A stretch of DNA of 64,000 nucleotides from Ardenticatenaceae bacterium (GCA_020634435.1 JACKBS010000017.1:98680-162679); one strand, 5' to 3'. Counted from the first letter of the stretch, positions 17,933-27,424 are shown. Program-made: numbers and translations. The notes: generated by a model from the sequence alone, not told the origin.

Positions 17933-17963
17933 AAAGACCCGGTTAATACAGTGCCGGGTCTTT
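17933..17963 (-). terminator. Rho-independent terminator of pcs
   Basis: The 10-bp perfect stem AAAGACCCGG/CCGGGTCTTT (arms 17933-17942 and 17954-17963) is followed on the minus strand by further T residues. It lies 28 bp after the pcs stop. Confidence 0.88.
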
Positions 17964-17990
17964 CAAATTATTGGATACGGCCGTTTCCGC

Positions 17991-18701
17991 CTAACGAACC
18001 ATCATGTAAAGGCTTAGGCCCACATAGTACACAATGTACAGTGTAGAGGCCCACAACATCCACGGCTGGAAAGCCGGATATTGCAGCCAGACAGCCATGC
18101 ATAGCAAGCCCCAAACCCCGGTTAGCGCCAGGGTGATTTTTTGGTAACGAATCATGCGGGACGGATAAAGATATTTAATCGGCACAAACACCAGAACAGT
18201 GAGCGTGGCGATTACCCAGAAGTTTGTCCAGGGATTGGCATCAAACATGAACAGGTAAAAAACAACTACGTTCCAGTATGAGGGGAAACCCTTGAACGTG
18301 TGGTCATCTGTTTTGGCATCGGACTGACAAAATTGGAAGGCGGAAGCCAGGACCACCATAGCCACGCCAGCGGTGGTGACAGCTGCCGGAAGCAAATTGG
18401 CCTCATATAAAAAGATGGCGGGCACAATCACGTACGTCTGGTAGTCGATGATATTGTCGAGCAGGGCACCATCGAAGCCAGGCAACAGCCCTTTCACCTT
18501 GAAGCGCCGGGCCAGCGTGCCGTCTAGGCTGTCTACCAGGGCAGCCAGGGCCAGCCAGAAAAAGGCGGCTTGCCATTGGTGCTGCACCGTGGCCATGATG
18601 GCTAGCAAACCCCACAAGGCGCCAGTGGCGGTGAAAAGGTGAACGCCCCAGGCCATAACCAACGGCCGTTCCACCTGTAAGTTAAGATTCATTCTTGACA
18701 T
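17991..18701 (-). CDS. pcs: Phosphatidylcholine synthase
   Basis: 236 aa with about eight membrane helices. The CDP-alcohol phosphotransferase motif is present in the form specific to Pcs: D60-G61-x2-A64-R65, then 12 residues, then G78-x3-D82-x3-D86. Other CDP-alcohol transferases have eight residues in that gap. Further Pcs hallmarks are DNIIDYQTYV, QFCQSDAKT and KGFPSYWNVV. The enzyme joins CDP-diacylglycerol and choline to phosphatidylcholine in the cytoplasmic membrane. No choline transporter or other phospholipid gene is adjacent. It has its own terminator. Confidence 0.92.
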   Translation of the reverse strand: MSRMNLNLQVERPLVMAWGVHLFTATGALWGLLAIMATVQHQWQAAFFWLALAALVDSLDGTLARRFKVKGLLPGFDGALLDNIIDYQTYVIVPAIFLYEANLLPAAVTTAGVAMVVLASAFQFCQSDAKTDDHTFKGFPSYWNVVVFYLFMFDANPWTNFWVIATLTVLVFVPIKYLYPSRMIRYQKITLALTGVWGLLCMAVWLQYPAFQPWMLWASTLYIVYYVGLSLYMMVR

Positions 18702-18839
18702 AATTATTCCTGATGTGTCCTAAAAAAATGATTGATGAACTTTAAGTGATGAACTGCGCTTAGTCAATACATCACGAACAAATTTGTCTGAGAAACTTAA
18801 GAAATTAGTCTTACAAGCTTTCTGGCACGTTATCTGGCA

Positions 18840-20111
18840 TTAGGCCAGATACTCCACAATGGTCGCTTCACCCTGGCCGACGCCCACACACAAAGTGGCT
18901 AACCCGTACTGCATGGACTCGCCCGCTGCGGCGCGGCGGCGCATTTCATATAACAGGGTAGTGAGAATGCGGGCCCCGGAGCAGCCTAGCGGATGGCCCA
19001 GCGCAATCGCACCGCCGTTGACGTTGGTGATTTTCTGGCTTAACCCCAACTCGTTCAGTACAGCCAAAGATTGTACGGCAAACGCCTCGTTCAACTCGGC
19101 CAGGTCAATGTCTTCCAGAGTGATTTCGGCGCGATGCAGCGCTTTGCGCGTAGCATTAACTGGCCCTAAGCCCATCACGCGTGGATCAACCCCCGCAGCG
19201 GCCGAGGCTACCCAGCGAGCCATCGGTTTTAGCCCCAGCGCTTCGGCTTTGCTGGCAGACATCAGCAGCAGGGCGCAAGCGCCGTCGTTTAGGCCACTGG
19301 CGTTACCGGCCGTAACGGTGCCTCCTTTGCGGAAAGCAGGGCGCAGCTTGGCCAGGATTTCCGGGCTGGTTTCCAGCTCGTAACCGTCAGCTGTTTTTCT
19401 GATGCGCGGGTGTTCGTCGGTATCCACCAGGATAGGATCGCCCCGACGCTGGGGAATGGGTACGGGGACAATTTCGGCCTGGAAACGGCCGTTATTGATT
19501 GCCTCACAGGCCCGCCGCTGACTTTCGTAAGCAAAAGCGTCCTGGGCCTCACGGCTGATTTCACCGCCCTGGATTTGCCCGGCGCAGCTCATTTCGTAGA
19601 TGTTTTCGGCCGTTTCGCCCATCGCTTCCAGAGGAAACAGTGCTTCCATTTTGGGGTTGGGATAGCGCCAGCCCAGAGTCGTGTCATAGCCAGTGATGTT
19701 GCCTGATGGCCCCCATGCCTGCGAATTTTTAGGGAAGGAGTACGGCGCACGGCTCATGCTTTCCACGCCACCTGCAATAAAAACGTCCCCTTCACCACAT
19801 TTGATGGCCCGTGCAGCCTGGTTGACGGCGTTCAGGCCGCTGGCGCAGAGTCGATTGAAGGTTACGGCCGCGACCGTGTTGGGAAGACCGGCCAGCAGGG
19901 CGCCCATGCGGGCCACGTTACGATTGTCTTCGCCTGCCTGGTTGGCACAGCCAAAATACACTTCCTCAATTTCCTGCGGGTCAATGCCGCTGCGCTTGAC
20001 CACTTCGCGAATGACCAGCGCGGCCATATCATCGGGGCGAACGGCCGCAAGCGCTCCGGCATGGCGGCCAATGGGGGTGCGCACCGCATTGACTATTACA
20101 ACATCGTTCAT
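18840..20111 (-). CDS. Acetyl-CoA C-acyltransferase (thiolase)
   Basis: 423 aa from the ATG at 20111, which has GGAG upstream. The frame is open another 59 codons into the repeat-bearing spacer, but that part has no thiolase similarity. Catalytic residues are Cys89 (NRLCASG), His373 (LGHPLG) and Cys408 (LCVGVGQG); GGVESMSRAPY and NEAFAVQ are also present. The DTTLGWRYPNP stretch resembles the beta-ketoadipyl-CoA/acetyl-CoA acyltransferase branch. It cleaves 3-ketoacyl-CoA with CoA in beta-oxidation or condenses acetyl-CoA. It is a plausible partner of the acyl-CoA synthetase and the CoA-transferase. Confidence 0.92.
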   Translation of the reverse strand: MNDVVIVNAVRTPIGRHAGALAAVRPDDMAALVIREVVKRSGIDPQEIEEVYFGCANQAGEDNRNVARMGALLAGLPNTVAAVTFNRLCASGLNAVNQAARAIKCGEGDVFIAGGVESMSRAPYSFPKNSQAWGPSGNITGYDTTLGWRYPNPKMEALFPLEAMGETAENIYEMSCAGQIQGGEISREAQDAFAYESQRRACEAINNGRFQAEIVPVPIPQRRGDPILVDTDEHPRIRKTADGYELETSPEILAKLRPAFRKGGTVTAGNASGLNDGACALLLMSASKAEALGLKPMARWVASAAAGVDPRVMGLGPVNATRKALHRAEITLEDIDLAELNEAFAVQSLAVLNELGLSQKITNVNGGAIALGHPLGCSGARILTTLLYEMRRRAAAGESMQYGLATLCVGVGQGEATIVEYLA

Positions 20112-20219
20112 GTAGTTTTCTCCGTATGCTTGTTGCTCCACTGCGATTGGCGGCCAATTATAGCTCATCACCTGTTTTTGGTAAGACGAATTGCGTTGGA
20201 GAAACAATGGCAATTTTCG

Positions 20220-20371
20220 TAGGGGCGGGACGACGCGGGGCAATTTCAGGTATGAGAGATAATCTTGCCACCGCGCCGTCTCGCCCAACGCGACGGGTAA
20301 ATAGGGCGAGACAGGCGGGAGAAGAGGCGTTGGTGATAAGCCAGGTTGATCCCCCGCCTGTCCCGCCCCTA
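20220..20371. repeat. MITE-like element bounded by TAGGGGCGGGAC, copy 1
   Basis: 152 bp. The left end is TAGGGGCGGGAC and the right end GTCCCGCCCCTA, perfect 12-bp inverted ends. Inside is a second inverted pair, GTCTCGCCC...GGGCGAGAC, and the phrase GGCGTTGGTGAT. The same architecture recurs at 44757-44901 and, with GAGGCG-type sequence, at 28266-28506. It fills most of the spacer between the thiolase and holB. Confidence 0.8.
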
Positions 20372-20428
20372 CAAAATCTCGAATTGCGGGACATTGGAGA
20401 TTCGGCCGTTTCGCCCTAAAATTGGCGC

Positions 20429-21448
20429 ATGAGCAATTGGGACAACATTGTAGGACACGGTTGGGCCGTGGAGATGCTGGCGCAGGGGCTGGCCAATGAT
20501 CGCTTGGGTCACGCGTACCTTATCACCGGGCCAGATCAGGTGGGCAAGACAACGCTGGCACGGACTTTTGCTCAGGCGTTGAACTGCGAGGCACCAGAGG
20601 CAGAACGGCCGTGTGGTCACTGCCGCCCCTGCAAACTCATCGCGGCTGACCGCCATCCCGATGTGAAAGTGGTGCTGCCAGAGACAAGCGGCCGGGGCAA
20701 ACTGACGCTCAAAATTGAGGCCATTCGCCAGTTGCAGCAAGATTTGAACCTGTCGGCTTACGAGGCCCGCTACAAAGTTGCCATCCTCAAGCGATTTGAT
20801 GCGTCTACGATTGGGGCGGCCAACGCCTTTTTGAAAACGCTAGAGGAACCGCCGGGTAAGGTGGTTTTGCTGCTCACCGCCACCGACGCCGATATGCTGC
20901 TACCCACCATTGCTTCGCGCTGCCGTACGCTGAATTTACGGCCGTTATCTTCCGATCTCATCGAAACCAGCCTGGCAACCCGCTGGCAAGTTCCGGCAGA
21001 AAAAGCAACATTGCTGGCGCATTTGGCCGACGGCCGTTTAGGTTGGGCGGTTCAGGCGGCCCAGGATGCGTCCATTTTGCAAGAGCGCTCGGAACATCTG
21101 GCCCAGCTACATCAAGCGCTGGAGGGACGGCGTGTAGAGCGCTTTAATCTGGCCGACAAGTTGTCACGCAAGCCGGAGACGTTGCCTGATCTGCTGAAAA
21201 CATGGCTCAGTTGGTGGCGCGATCTCACGTTGCTCAGCCAGCGGCGCGGCCAGCCCATTAGCCTGATGCTGACAAATGTGGATGAAGTGTTGCGCATGGA
21301 GCCTTTGGCCGCTGCCTGGGGCGAGGCGCAAATCACCCAGAGTCTGAACCAGACCAACGAAGCGCTCTGGCAGCTAGAACGCAACGCCAACACCCGCTTG
21401 GTTTTAGAGAATTTGCTGCTGGTGTATCCACTACCAGAAATGGCATAA
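20429..21448 (+). CDS. holB: DNA polymerase III subunit delta'
   Basis: 339 aa, a clamp-loader AAA+ ATPase. Walker A is GPDQVGKT (34-41). A four-cysteine zinc module uses Cys53, Cys62, Cys65 and Cys68. The sequence LKTLEEPPGKVVLLLTA and the sensor SRCRTL follow. The family, shared with DnaX tau/gamma, loads the beta clamp at the replication fork. The intact zinc site and P-loop are also found in tau, but the length and weak C-terminus favour delta'. No Shine-Dalgarno is visible; TAAAAT lies six bases before the ATG, suggesting a leaderless transcript. Confidence 0.88.
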   Translation: MSNWDNIVGHGWAVEMLAQGLANDRLGHAYLITGPDQVGKTTLARTFAQALNCEAPEAERPCGHCRPCKLIAADRHPDVKVVLPETSGRGKLTLKIEAIRQLQQDLNLSAYEARYKVAILKRFDASTIGAANAFLKTLEEPPGKVVLLLTATDADMLLPTIASRCRTLNLRPLSSDLIETSLATRWQVPAEKATLLAHLADGRLGWAVQAAQDASILQERSEHLAQLHQALEGRRVERFNLADKLSRKPETLPDLLKTWLSWWRDLTLLSQRRGQPISLMLTNVDEVLRMEPLAAAWGEAQITQSLNQTNEALWQLERNANTRLVLENLLLVYPLPEMA

Positions 21449-21458
21449 CTCCCGAACG

Positions 21459-21488
21459 AGAAGTGAAAAGTGAATAGTGAAAAGTGGG
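21459..21488. repeat. Heptad-type repeat arm (single, no partner)
   Basis: About 30 bp of GTGAAAAGTGAATAGTGAAA-type direct repeats follow the holB stop. No complementary arm is seen nearby, unlike the paired copies at 33898 and 40354. Confidence 0.6.
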
Positions 21489-21712
21489 GAACGGCCGTTT
21501 CTTTCTGATCGTTCTTGGATCGTTTGGCCTTTATCCTCCTGATCATAGGTTGGCGCATCCTGTTTATCACCCAACTTGCTGGAACTCACTGCGTCTCTGC
21601 TTTCGACTGAACTGTCGCCTTGCGTCCGCCTGTCTCTTGCGAATCAATCTCTTTGGGCTGAACGCAGCTTGGGCCAGACGATCTTTCTCTAATCGGAGGG
21701 AAACTGCTCATT

Positions 21713-23443
21713 ATGAAATTTGCAAAGCCACTCAAAACCATCGGCATTGGACTGCTGCTCCTGTTGCTGGCCAGCTGGATTATCGCCCCGGCCTCTCGCT
21801 CCGTGCGGGCTGAAGTGATGGCCGGTACAGTGATTACTGTGACCTCGACGGAGGATTTGGCCGACAGCGTGAACTACGACAATCACACCTGTGGTTACAC
21901 AAGCGGCGCAATCTACGTCCCGGCCCCAGACGGCAAATGTACGCTGCGCCGGGCGATTTTGGAGGCAGGTGTACGTCCCGATGGGGATCGTCCCATCACT
22001 GTCCAGTTCAATATTCCCACCAGCGATCCCAATTACAATGCTGGTTTGCAGGTGTGGGAAGTGCAGATTGACGAATCGTACATTTGGGAGCTGGATCGCC
22101 GCTTCATTACCGACGACGGTGGTCAGGTGACCATCGACGGCTCTACCCAGCCAGGTGGCCGCACTGATGGCCCCAAAATCATGGTCAACACCAACCGGGA
22201 TAATTCGGCAACATTCGGCCGTTCCCTGGAAGTGCGCACATCCAACAACGTCATCAGCAATCTGGGTTTTATTGGTGGCGGCCAGATTATTTTGTACGAA
22301 GGCGGCAACCGCGTTGAGCACGTCTGGATGGGCTTGAAGGCCGATGGCAGCGGCATGGCGCTGGCGTCTGATGCCTCCAGCCAAGCAATGCGCTCGATGG
22401 CGCGTGGGGGCATCATCATGCCCAATGAGGCTTCTGACAACAATGTGATTGTGAACAACGTCATCATTGGTGCGTCTGAGCGTGCCATTCGCATAACCAG
22501 CGGTGGCGACAATAACCAGATTGCTGGTAATTACATCGGCACCAACGCCGATGGACTGATACCTTCGCCGTTTACCGATGGCGTAAACTGCACACGTGAG
22601 TTGGATTACAACGCCAGCTTTTGGTATGGCGGGCAGGGCATCCAGGTCACAGGTAGCAATAACAGCGTCATATCGAACCTGATTGCTGGGCTGCACATTC
22701 CCCAATCCACCAATGACACCCCGCCGATTGCTCTGGAACTGTCCGGCAGTGGCCACACGGTGACGGGTAATATCATTGGTCGCGATTTGGCAAACCACAA
22801 TGTGGGCGTGTGTGGGCAGGGGATGCTGCTGCAAGGCACCGGCCATCTGGTGGAGCTGAACACAATCGTGCACAGTCGCAATGGTTTTGAGCCGAATGAT
22901 GACGGCACGGATTTTGACTCTGCTATCCTGACGCAAAGCTTTGAGACGGGCAGTGGCAAATGGATCACCGTGCGCAAAAACACGGTGCTGGATGCCGGAA
23001 ATGCGACGCATCCTGACCATGTGTATCGTTTTGCATCGCCGGGCGTGCCGATTGAGCTGCGCCAGTTTAACCCGGCCAAGGTGACGAGCATTAACGGTAC
23101 GGCCGTTTCTGGTACTCAAGGTGATGATGCGGTTGTCCCTGGCGGGGCGACCATTCCGGCCGACTGCCCCAACTGCACTATTTACCTATACGCCGATGAC
23201 TTAGACGGCCGTATTGAGTCCAAAGAATTTCTGGGCCAGGCGACAGCCGATGCCAACGGCAACTGGACGGCTACACTTTCTCGCCCGCTAACCGATAGCG
23301 AAGGGCTGCGCACGCAAAGTATGGCCAACGGTAGCAACGTCATCTACAACTTTGGCGCGGGCACCACCAGTAAATTGTCTGACACGTTGTACACCCCCGC
23401 ACCACCAAGCTACGATATCTTCCTGCCCATGATTACCAAGTAA
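21713..23443 (+). CDS. Secreted right-handed beta-helix protein with YDIFLPMITK tail
   Basis: 576 aa. The signal peptide covers about residues 1-38 (a long LLLLLLA core). Residues 60-90 hold a CSLREAI-like motif (GKCTLRRAILEAG), common at the start of secreted parallel beta-helix proteins. The middle (about 110-400) has the N-x-I-x-x-N repeats of right-handed beta-helices (NNVIVNNVIIG, NNQIAGNYIG). A domain rich in Cys/Asp/Gly (PADCPNCTIYLYADD) follows. It ends YDIFLPMITK, similar to the tails of two other secreted proteins here. Probably an extracellular carbohydrate-binding or structural protein; no catalytic residues identified. Confidence 0.75.
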   Translation: MKFAKPLKTIGIGLLLLLLASWIIAPASRSVRAEVMAGTVITVTSTEDLADSVNYDNHTCGYTSGAIYVPAPDGKCTLRRAILEAGVRPDGDRPITVQFNIPTSDPNYNAGLQVWEVQIDESYIWELDRRFITDDGGQVTIDGSTQPGGRTDGPKIMVNTNRDNSATFGRSLEVRTSNNVISNLGFIGGGQIILYEGGNRVEHVWMGLKADGSGMALASDASSQAMRSMARGGIIMPNEASDNNVIVNNVIIGASERAIRITSGGDNNQIAGNYIGTNADGLIPSPFTDGVNCTRELDYNASFWYGGQGIQVTGSNNSVISNLIAGLHIPQSTNDTPPIALELSGSGHTVTGNIIGRDLANHNVGVCGQGMLLQGTGHLVELNTIVHSRNGFEPNDDGTDFDSAILTQSFETGSGKWITVRKNTVLDAGNATHPDHVYRFASPGVPIELRQFNPAKVTSINGTAVSGTQGDDAVVPGGATIPADCPNCTIYLYADDLDGRIESKEFLGQATADANGNWTATLSRPLTDSEGLRTQSMANGSNVIYNFGAGTTSKLSDTLYTPAPPSYDIFLPMITK

Positions 23444-23830
23444 GGTTGGTCATTCCCCAAAACTAAATACCGGCAAATTTTGAAAACCTCCACAGCTGCT
23501 AAATCAGGGCTGTGGAGGTTTTTTCTGCTTGTCGAATAACAACAACTGATGGGTGTAGAGAAATCAACTGGTTGGTTGATTGATGGTGTGGGTCTGTCCG
23601 TTACAATCAACCCAGGTCACAGCAAAACCATGACCTGCACATGACTTCCGGCACATCTGGCAACGGCCGTTTGCCGGTAAACTGACAACCAGATTCAAAA
23701 ACAAACCATCGCCATATACCTCCACTCCTTCTGCTTTGAGACGTGAAACAGACCGCTCAAGCCTTTGCTGCGGCTGCTTTGGGCTGGATTTTTGAGAGCT
23801 TTATCGGGTATGGCGCAAAGGAAGAAATTG
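23444..23830. other. Spacer before the ABC exporter
   Basis: 387 bp without a convincing gene. It contains the terminator at 23485-23524 and one ACGGCCGT copy near 23662. A TTG-started frame from 23765 runs into the ABC ATPase, but the extra 22 codons have no family similarity. Confidence 0.55.
23485..23524 (+). terminator. Rho-independent terminator of the beta-helix gene
   Basis: The 12-bp perfect stem AACCTCCACAGC/GCTGTGGAGGTT (23485-23496 and 23509-23520) is followed by a T-run to 23524. Confidence 0.9.
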
Positions 23831-24787
23831 ATGACCACAATTGTTGAAGTAAAAGATTTACGCAAACAGTACAACCCGCCCGAGGGGGTAACGGCCGTTC
23901 AGGGCGTCTCATTTGCCATTCGGCAGGGTGAAATTTTTAGCCTGCTGGGACCAAACGGCGCAGGCAAAAGCACCACCATCTCCATGCTTAGCTGCTTGCT
24001 TACGCCCACCAGCGGCGATGCCATCATTGATGGCCACTCCATCACCAACGATGCCAAAGCGGTAAAGCAAGTCATTGGCGTGGTGCCCCAGGAAATTGCC
24101 CTGTACGACACCATCAGCGCTCGCGAAAACCTCATGTTTTGGGGCAAAATGTATGGTTTGTCGGGGGAAAAATTGAAAGAGCGGGTGGCCGAGGTGCTCA
24201 AAATTGCTGGTCTGACCGACCGCGCTGAGGAAAAAGTAGCCACCTTCTCTGGTGGCATGAAGCGGCGCATCAATATTGCCGTGGGGCTGCTGCACAATCC
24301 CAAAGTGCTGTACATGGACGAGCCGACGGTGGGCATTGACCCGCAAAGCCGCCGTCGTATTTTGGACACGGTGAAGGAGCTGAACGACCAGGGACTGACG
24401 GTGCTTTACACCACCCACTACATGGAAGAAGCGGAAGAATTGAGCGACCGGATTGGCATTATCGATCACGGTCAGCTGATTGCGGTTGGGACTCAGGATG
24501 AACTGACCGATATGGTGGGCCAGTACGATACGGTGCGCCTGGATGTGGGCGAGACAACCGAGGTGAATGGCACGCTGGTCAGCGATATTGCCGCGCTTGC
24601 CGGGGTGCATCAGGTGCATGGTGAAGGCGAGCAGGTGATTGTGCAGGCGGAAGATGCCAACGTGGTGCTGCCGCGCCTTTTGCAGACGGTGGCCGAACAC
24701 GGCCGTTCCATCCGTCGCATGGAAATTCAAGAACCCAACCTGGAAGCGGTATTCCTGCATCTAACGGGCCGCGCGTTGAGGGATTAA
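23831..24787 (+). CDS. ABC transporter ATP-binding protein (ABC-2 exporter)
   Basis: 318 aa from the ATG at 23831, which has AGGAAG 7 nt upstream. Walker A is GPNGAGKST, the Q-loop VVPQEIALYD, the ABC signature FSGGMKRRI, Walker B VLYMDEPTVG and the switch His TTHYMEEAE. The C-terminal extension (about 230-318) fits the DrrA/NatA/YhaQ type. With the two permeases that follow it would form an ABC-2 exporter in the cytoplasmic membrane. The stop is separated from the first permease by 2 bp. Confidence 0.93.
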   Translation: MTTIVEVKDLRKQYNPPEGVTAVQGVSFAIRQGEIFSLLGPNGAGKSTTISMLSCLLTPTSGDAIIDGHSITNDAKAVKQVIGVVPQEIALYDTISARENLMFWGKMYGLSGEKLKERVAEVLKIAGLTDRAEEKVATFSGGMKRRINIAVGLLHNPKVLYMDEPTVGIDPQSRRRILDTVKELNDQGLTVLYTTHYMEEAEELSDRIGIIDHGQLIAVGTQDELTDMVGQYDTVRLDVGETTEVNGTLVSDIAALAGVHQVHGEGEQVIVQAEDANVVLPRLLQTVAEHGRSIRRMEIQEPNLEAVFLHLTGRALRD

Positions 24788-24789
24788 TC

Positions 24790-26043
24790 ATGAAGATATG
24801 GACCATTGCCTGGAAAGACACAACGATTCGCTTTCGCGATCGCAATGCGTTGATTTTGATGGTACTTGCGCCGCTGGTTTTGTCGGCCATTATCGGCTCG
24901 GCGTTTGGCGGCTTTTTGAACAGCAGCGATCCTGTGCCATTTGACGCCATTCCCGTGCTGTTTGTCAATCAGGACGTGGGCGAGATGGGGCAGCAGTTTG
25001 CCGACATTCTCACCAGCGATGCCCTGGGGGACTTGCTAGCCGTCACCGAAATGAGCGACGAAACGGCCGCTCGTGAGCAGGTGCAGCGGGGTGAGGCCCG
25101 GGCCGCGATTGTGATTCCAGCTGATTTTAGTGAGGCGTTTGCTGGGGAAACGGCCGTTTCTCCAGCCCTCGTCCAGTTTTATGCCGACCCAAGCGCGACC
25201 ATCACGCCCAACATCGTACGCGGCGTGGTGACGCAAATTGTCAACGGTTTTAACAGCGCCGCCATCAGCTCCGAAGTAACGGTGGAACAGCTCACAACCT
25301 ATGCCGCCGACCTGGGGCCAGCGATGGCTAACCTGGACGCTAGCCTGTCTGCCGAAATGCAAAGCCGCTTTGCCGAGGGGCAACCCACTGTCATTACGCT
25401 TAATGATGTGCCGGTCGGTGACACGGAAGAAACGGCCGATATCAGCCCGTTTGCCTTCTTTGCGCCGAGCATGGGCATTTTGTTCCTCATGTTTTCCATG
25501 ATGGATGGCACGCGCTCTATTCTGGAAGAAGAACAAGGCGGCACGCTAGACCGGCTGGTCAGCACGCCAACGAGCCACCTGGAGATTATTCTGGGCAAGA
25601 TTGGCGGTGTTTTTCTGACGGGAGCTTTGCAATTTGTGGTGTTTGTGGCGGCGTCGGCACTCATCTTCCAGCTGGATTGGGGTCACTCCCCGCTGGGGTT
25701 GGCCATGCTGACGCTGGCGGTGGTGCTGTCGCTCACCAGCCTGGGGGCGCTAATTGCCGCCTTTGCGCGGAATCCCAGCCAGGCGGGCATTTTGGGCACA
25801 GTAGTGACGCTGGTTTTTGCGGCCCTCGGTGGCACCTTCGTCCCGGCGCAGAACTTCCCGCCCTTCTTGCAAGAGCTGAGCAAAATCACGGTCACACGAT
25901 GGGCGCTGGATGGCTTTACCGACCTGACGATTTATGGCCTGGGGGCGGCAGATGTGGTGTTGGAAACGGCCGTACTTACTGGCCTAAGCATCCTTTTTAT
26001 TGCCCTGGCCCTGTGGCAGTTCCAACGCCGGTTGGCGAAATAG
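24790..26043 (+). CDS. ABC-2 type permease, subunit 1
   Basis: 417 aa. The arrangement is ABC2_membrane_3/YhgE-like: one N-terminal helix (about 17-40), a large extracytoplasmic domain (about 45-215) and five or six C-terminal helices starting at FFAPSMGILFLMFSMMDG, with the EEEQGGTLDRLVSTP coupling segment. It is the membrane half of a drug, lipid or polyketide exporter of the DrrB type. It starts two bases after the ATPase stop. The substrate is unknown. Confidence 0.88.
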   Translation: MKIWTIAWKDTTIRFRDRNALILMVLAPLVLSAIIGSAFGGFLNSSDPVPFDAIPVLFVNQDVGEMGQQFADILTSDALGDLLAVTEMSDETAAREQVQRGEARAAIVIPADFSEAFAGETAVSPALVQFYADPSATITPNIVRGVVTQIVNGFNSAAISSEVTVEQLTTYAADLGPAMANLDASLSAEMQSRFAEGQPTVITLNDVPVGDTEETADISPFAFFAPSMGILFLMFSMMDGTRSILEEEQGGTLDRLVSTPTSHLEIILGKIGGVFLTGALQFVVFVAASALIFQLDWGHSPLGLAMLTLAVVLSLTSLGALIAAFARNPSQAGILGTVVTLVFAALGGTFVPAQNFPPFLQELSKITVTRWALDGFTDLTIYGLGAADVVLETAVLTGLSILFIALALWQFQRRLAK

Positions 26044-26044
26044 C

Positions 26045-26164
26045 CACCGAATTTATTCGGTGCCTGAGAAGGAAAGTCTGCTCAAGCAGACTACCACTGC
26101 CTGGCCATTTCCAGTGCCCTTTAGCGTACTTTCCATTTTAGCCAGGGAATGAATTCCCTGGCGG
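26045..26164. repeat. Spacer with three consecutive perfect hairpins
   Basis: The three palindromes are CACCGAATTTATTCGGTG, AGTCTGCTCAAGCAGACT and GCCAGGGAATGAATTCCCTGGC, in order between the two permease genes. None is followed by a T-tract, so they are likely repetitive extragenic palindromes or RNA structures tuning expression of the second permease. Confidence 0.65.
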
Positions 26165-26194
26165 TATTTCGGTAATTGATTTTTGGAGTTTCTC

Positions 26195-27418
26195 ATGTTC
26201 AAAAAAGCGTTAGACATTACCTGGCTCTATCTCAAAATGACGTATAGCAGCCGTTCTGTTTTAATCTTTCAACTGCTGCTGCCAATCCTTTTTACCTTCA
26301 TGGTGGGGCAGGGCACCGGGGGTTTTGATGGCCCCAGCAGTATAGTCGTGACCTGGCCGTTGGCTGTGGCCAATGAGGACAGCGGCAGCCTGGGGACGTC
26401 CCTGGTAGACACGCTGTCGGCGGATCCCAATCTGGACGTAACGATTATTGCGGCCGATGAAGCAGAAACGGCCGTTACCAATGACGATGCCCTGGCAGCC
26501 CTAATCATTCCCGCCAATTTCAGCGAACAGCTGGCGGCGGGTAACCTGCCCGCCCTCGATTTTTACAGCGATCCCGCCGATGTGCAGGAAGTGCAGCCCA
26601 TCGAGCAAGCCGTTCTGGGTGCCGCCAGCCAGTTGGGTGGGGCCGTCACCGCCGCTTCGCTCTCGCGCGACGTGGCTAGCGAATTGGGCCTGTTTACTGA
26701 TAACGTTTCTGAGGCGGACTACTTTGCAACGGCCGTTTCCGATGCCCAAACCGCGTGGCAAAATCCGCCAACGGCCGTACAAATCAACGAAGATGAAATT
26801 GTGGTGACGGCCGAGAACGTGATTCCGCAAGGAACGAGCCAATCGTCGCCGGGCATGATGGCCATGTTTGCCACCTTCACGATGGTCGGTGGGGCGGTGG
26901 TGCTGCTGGAAGAGCGGCAAAATGGCACGCTGCGTCGCCTGCTGGTGATGCCCATCCGCAAGAGCACAATCATGGTGGGCAAACTGGTGGGCATTCTACT
27001 CTCTGGTCTGGTGCAGATGGTCATTTTGATCCTGTTTGGGGCGCTGGTTTTTGGGATTCCGTGGGCCAATGCGCCGCTGGCGTTGGGCATCATGGTGATT
27101 AGTTTTGCTCTGGCCATTACCGCCCTGGGGTTGATGTTTGCCTCGCTCACCAAAACCTTGGCTCAAGCCAACGCGTTGAGCACCATCGTCGTGCTCTCCA
27201 TCTCCGCCCTGGGTGGCGCGTGGTGGCCGCTGGACATTGTGCCCGGCTGGATGCAGACGTTGGGTCGTCTCTCGCCAATCTCATGGGCAATGGATGGCTT
27301 CCACGATATTATTACGCGCGGTCTGGGCGTAACGGCCGTTTTGCCTGAAGCGGGTATCTTGCTGGCTTTTGCTGCTGTGTTTTTGGCCGTTGGCGTCTGG
27401 CGTTTTCGTTACGAATAA
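26195..27418 (+). CDS. ABC-2 type permease, subunit 2
   Basis: 407 aa from the ATG at 26195 (GGAG 7 nt upstream). The topology matches subunit 1: an N-terminal helix, an extracytoplasmic domain (about 45-210) and C-terminal helices with EERQNGTLRRLLVMP. The C-terminus includes LSISALGGAWWPLDIVP. It is a paralogue of subunit 1 and probably forms the heterodimeric pore with it, driven by the upstream ATPase. Confidence 0.87.
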   Translation: MFKKALDITWLYLKMTYSSRSVLIFQLLLPILFTFMVGQGTGGFDGPSSIVVTWPLAVANEDSGSLGTSLVDTLSADPNLDVTIIAADEAETAVTNDDALAALIIPANFSEQLAAGNLPALDFYSDPADVQEVQPIEQAVLGAASQLGGAVTAASLSRDVASELGLFTDNVSEADYFATAVSDAQTAWQNPPTAVQINEDEIVVTAENVIPQGTSQSSPGMMAMFATFTMVGGAVVLLEERQNGTLRRLLVMPIRKSTIMVGKLVGILLSGLVQMVILILFGALVFGIPWANAPLALGIMVISFALAITALGLMFASLTKTLAQANALSTIVVLSISALGGAWWPLDIVPGWMQTLGRLSPISWAMDGFHDIITRGLGVTAVLPEAGILLAFAAVFLAVGVWRFRYE

Positions 27419-27424
27419 AATAGC

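Noticed and set aside
20112..20288. 59-codon N-terminal extension of the thiolase
   Set aside because: It is encoded by spacer and MITE-like repeat sequence; the conserved thiolase N-terminus starts at 20111 with GGAG upstream.
21689..23119. Long minus-strand open frame (476 codons) opposite the beta-helix gene
   Set aside because: Complement shadow; the plus strand has a signal peptide, repeats and a terminator.
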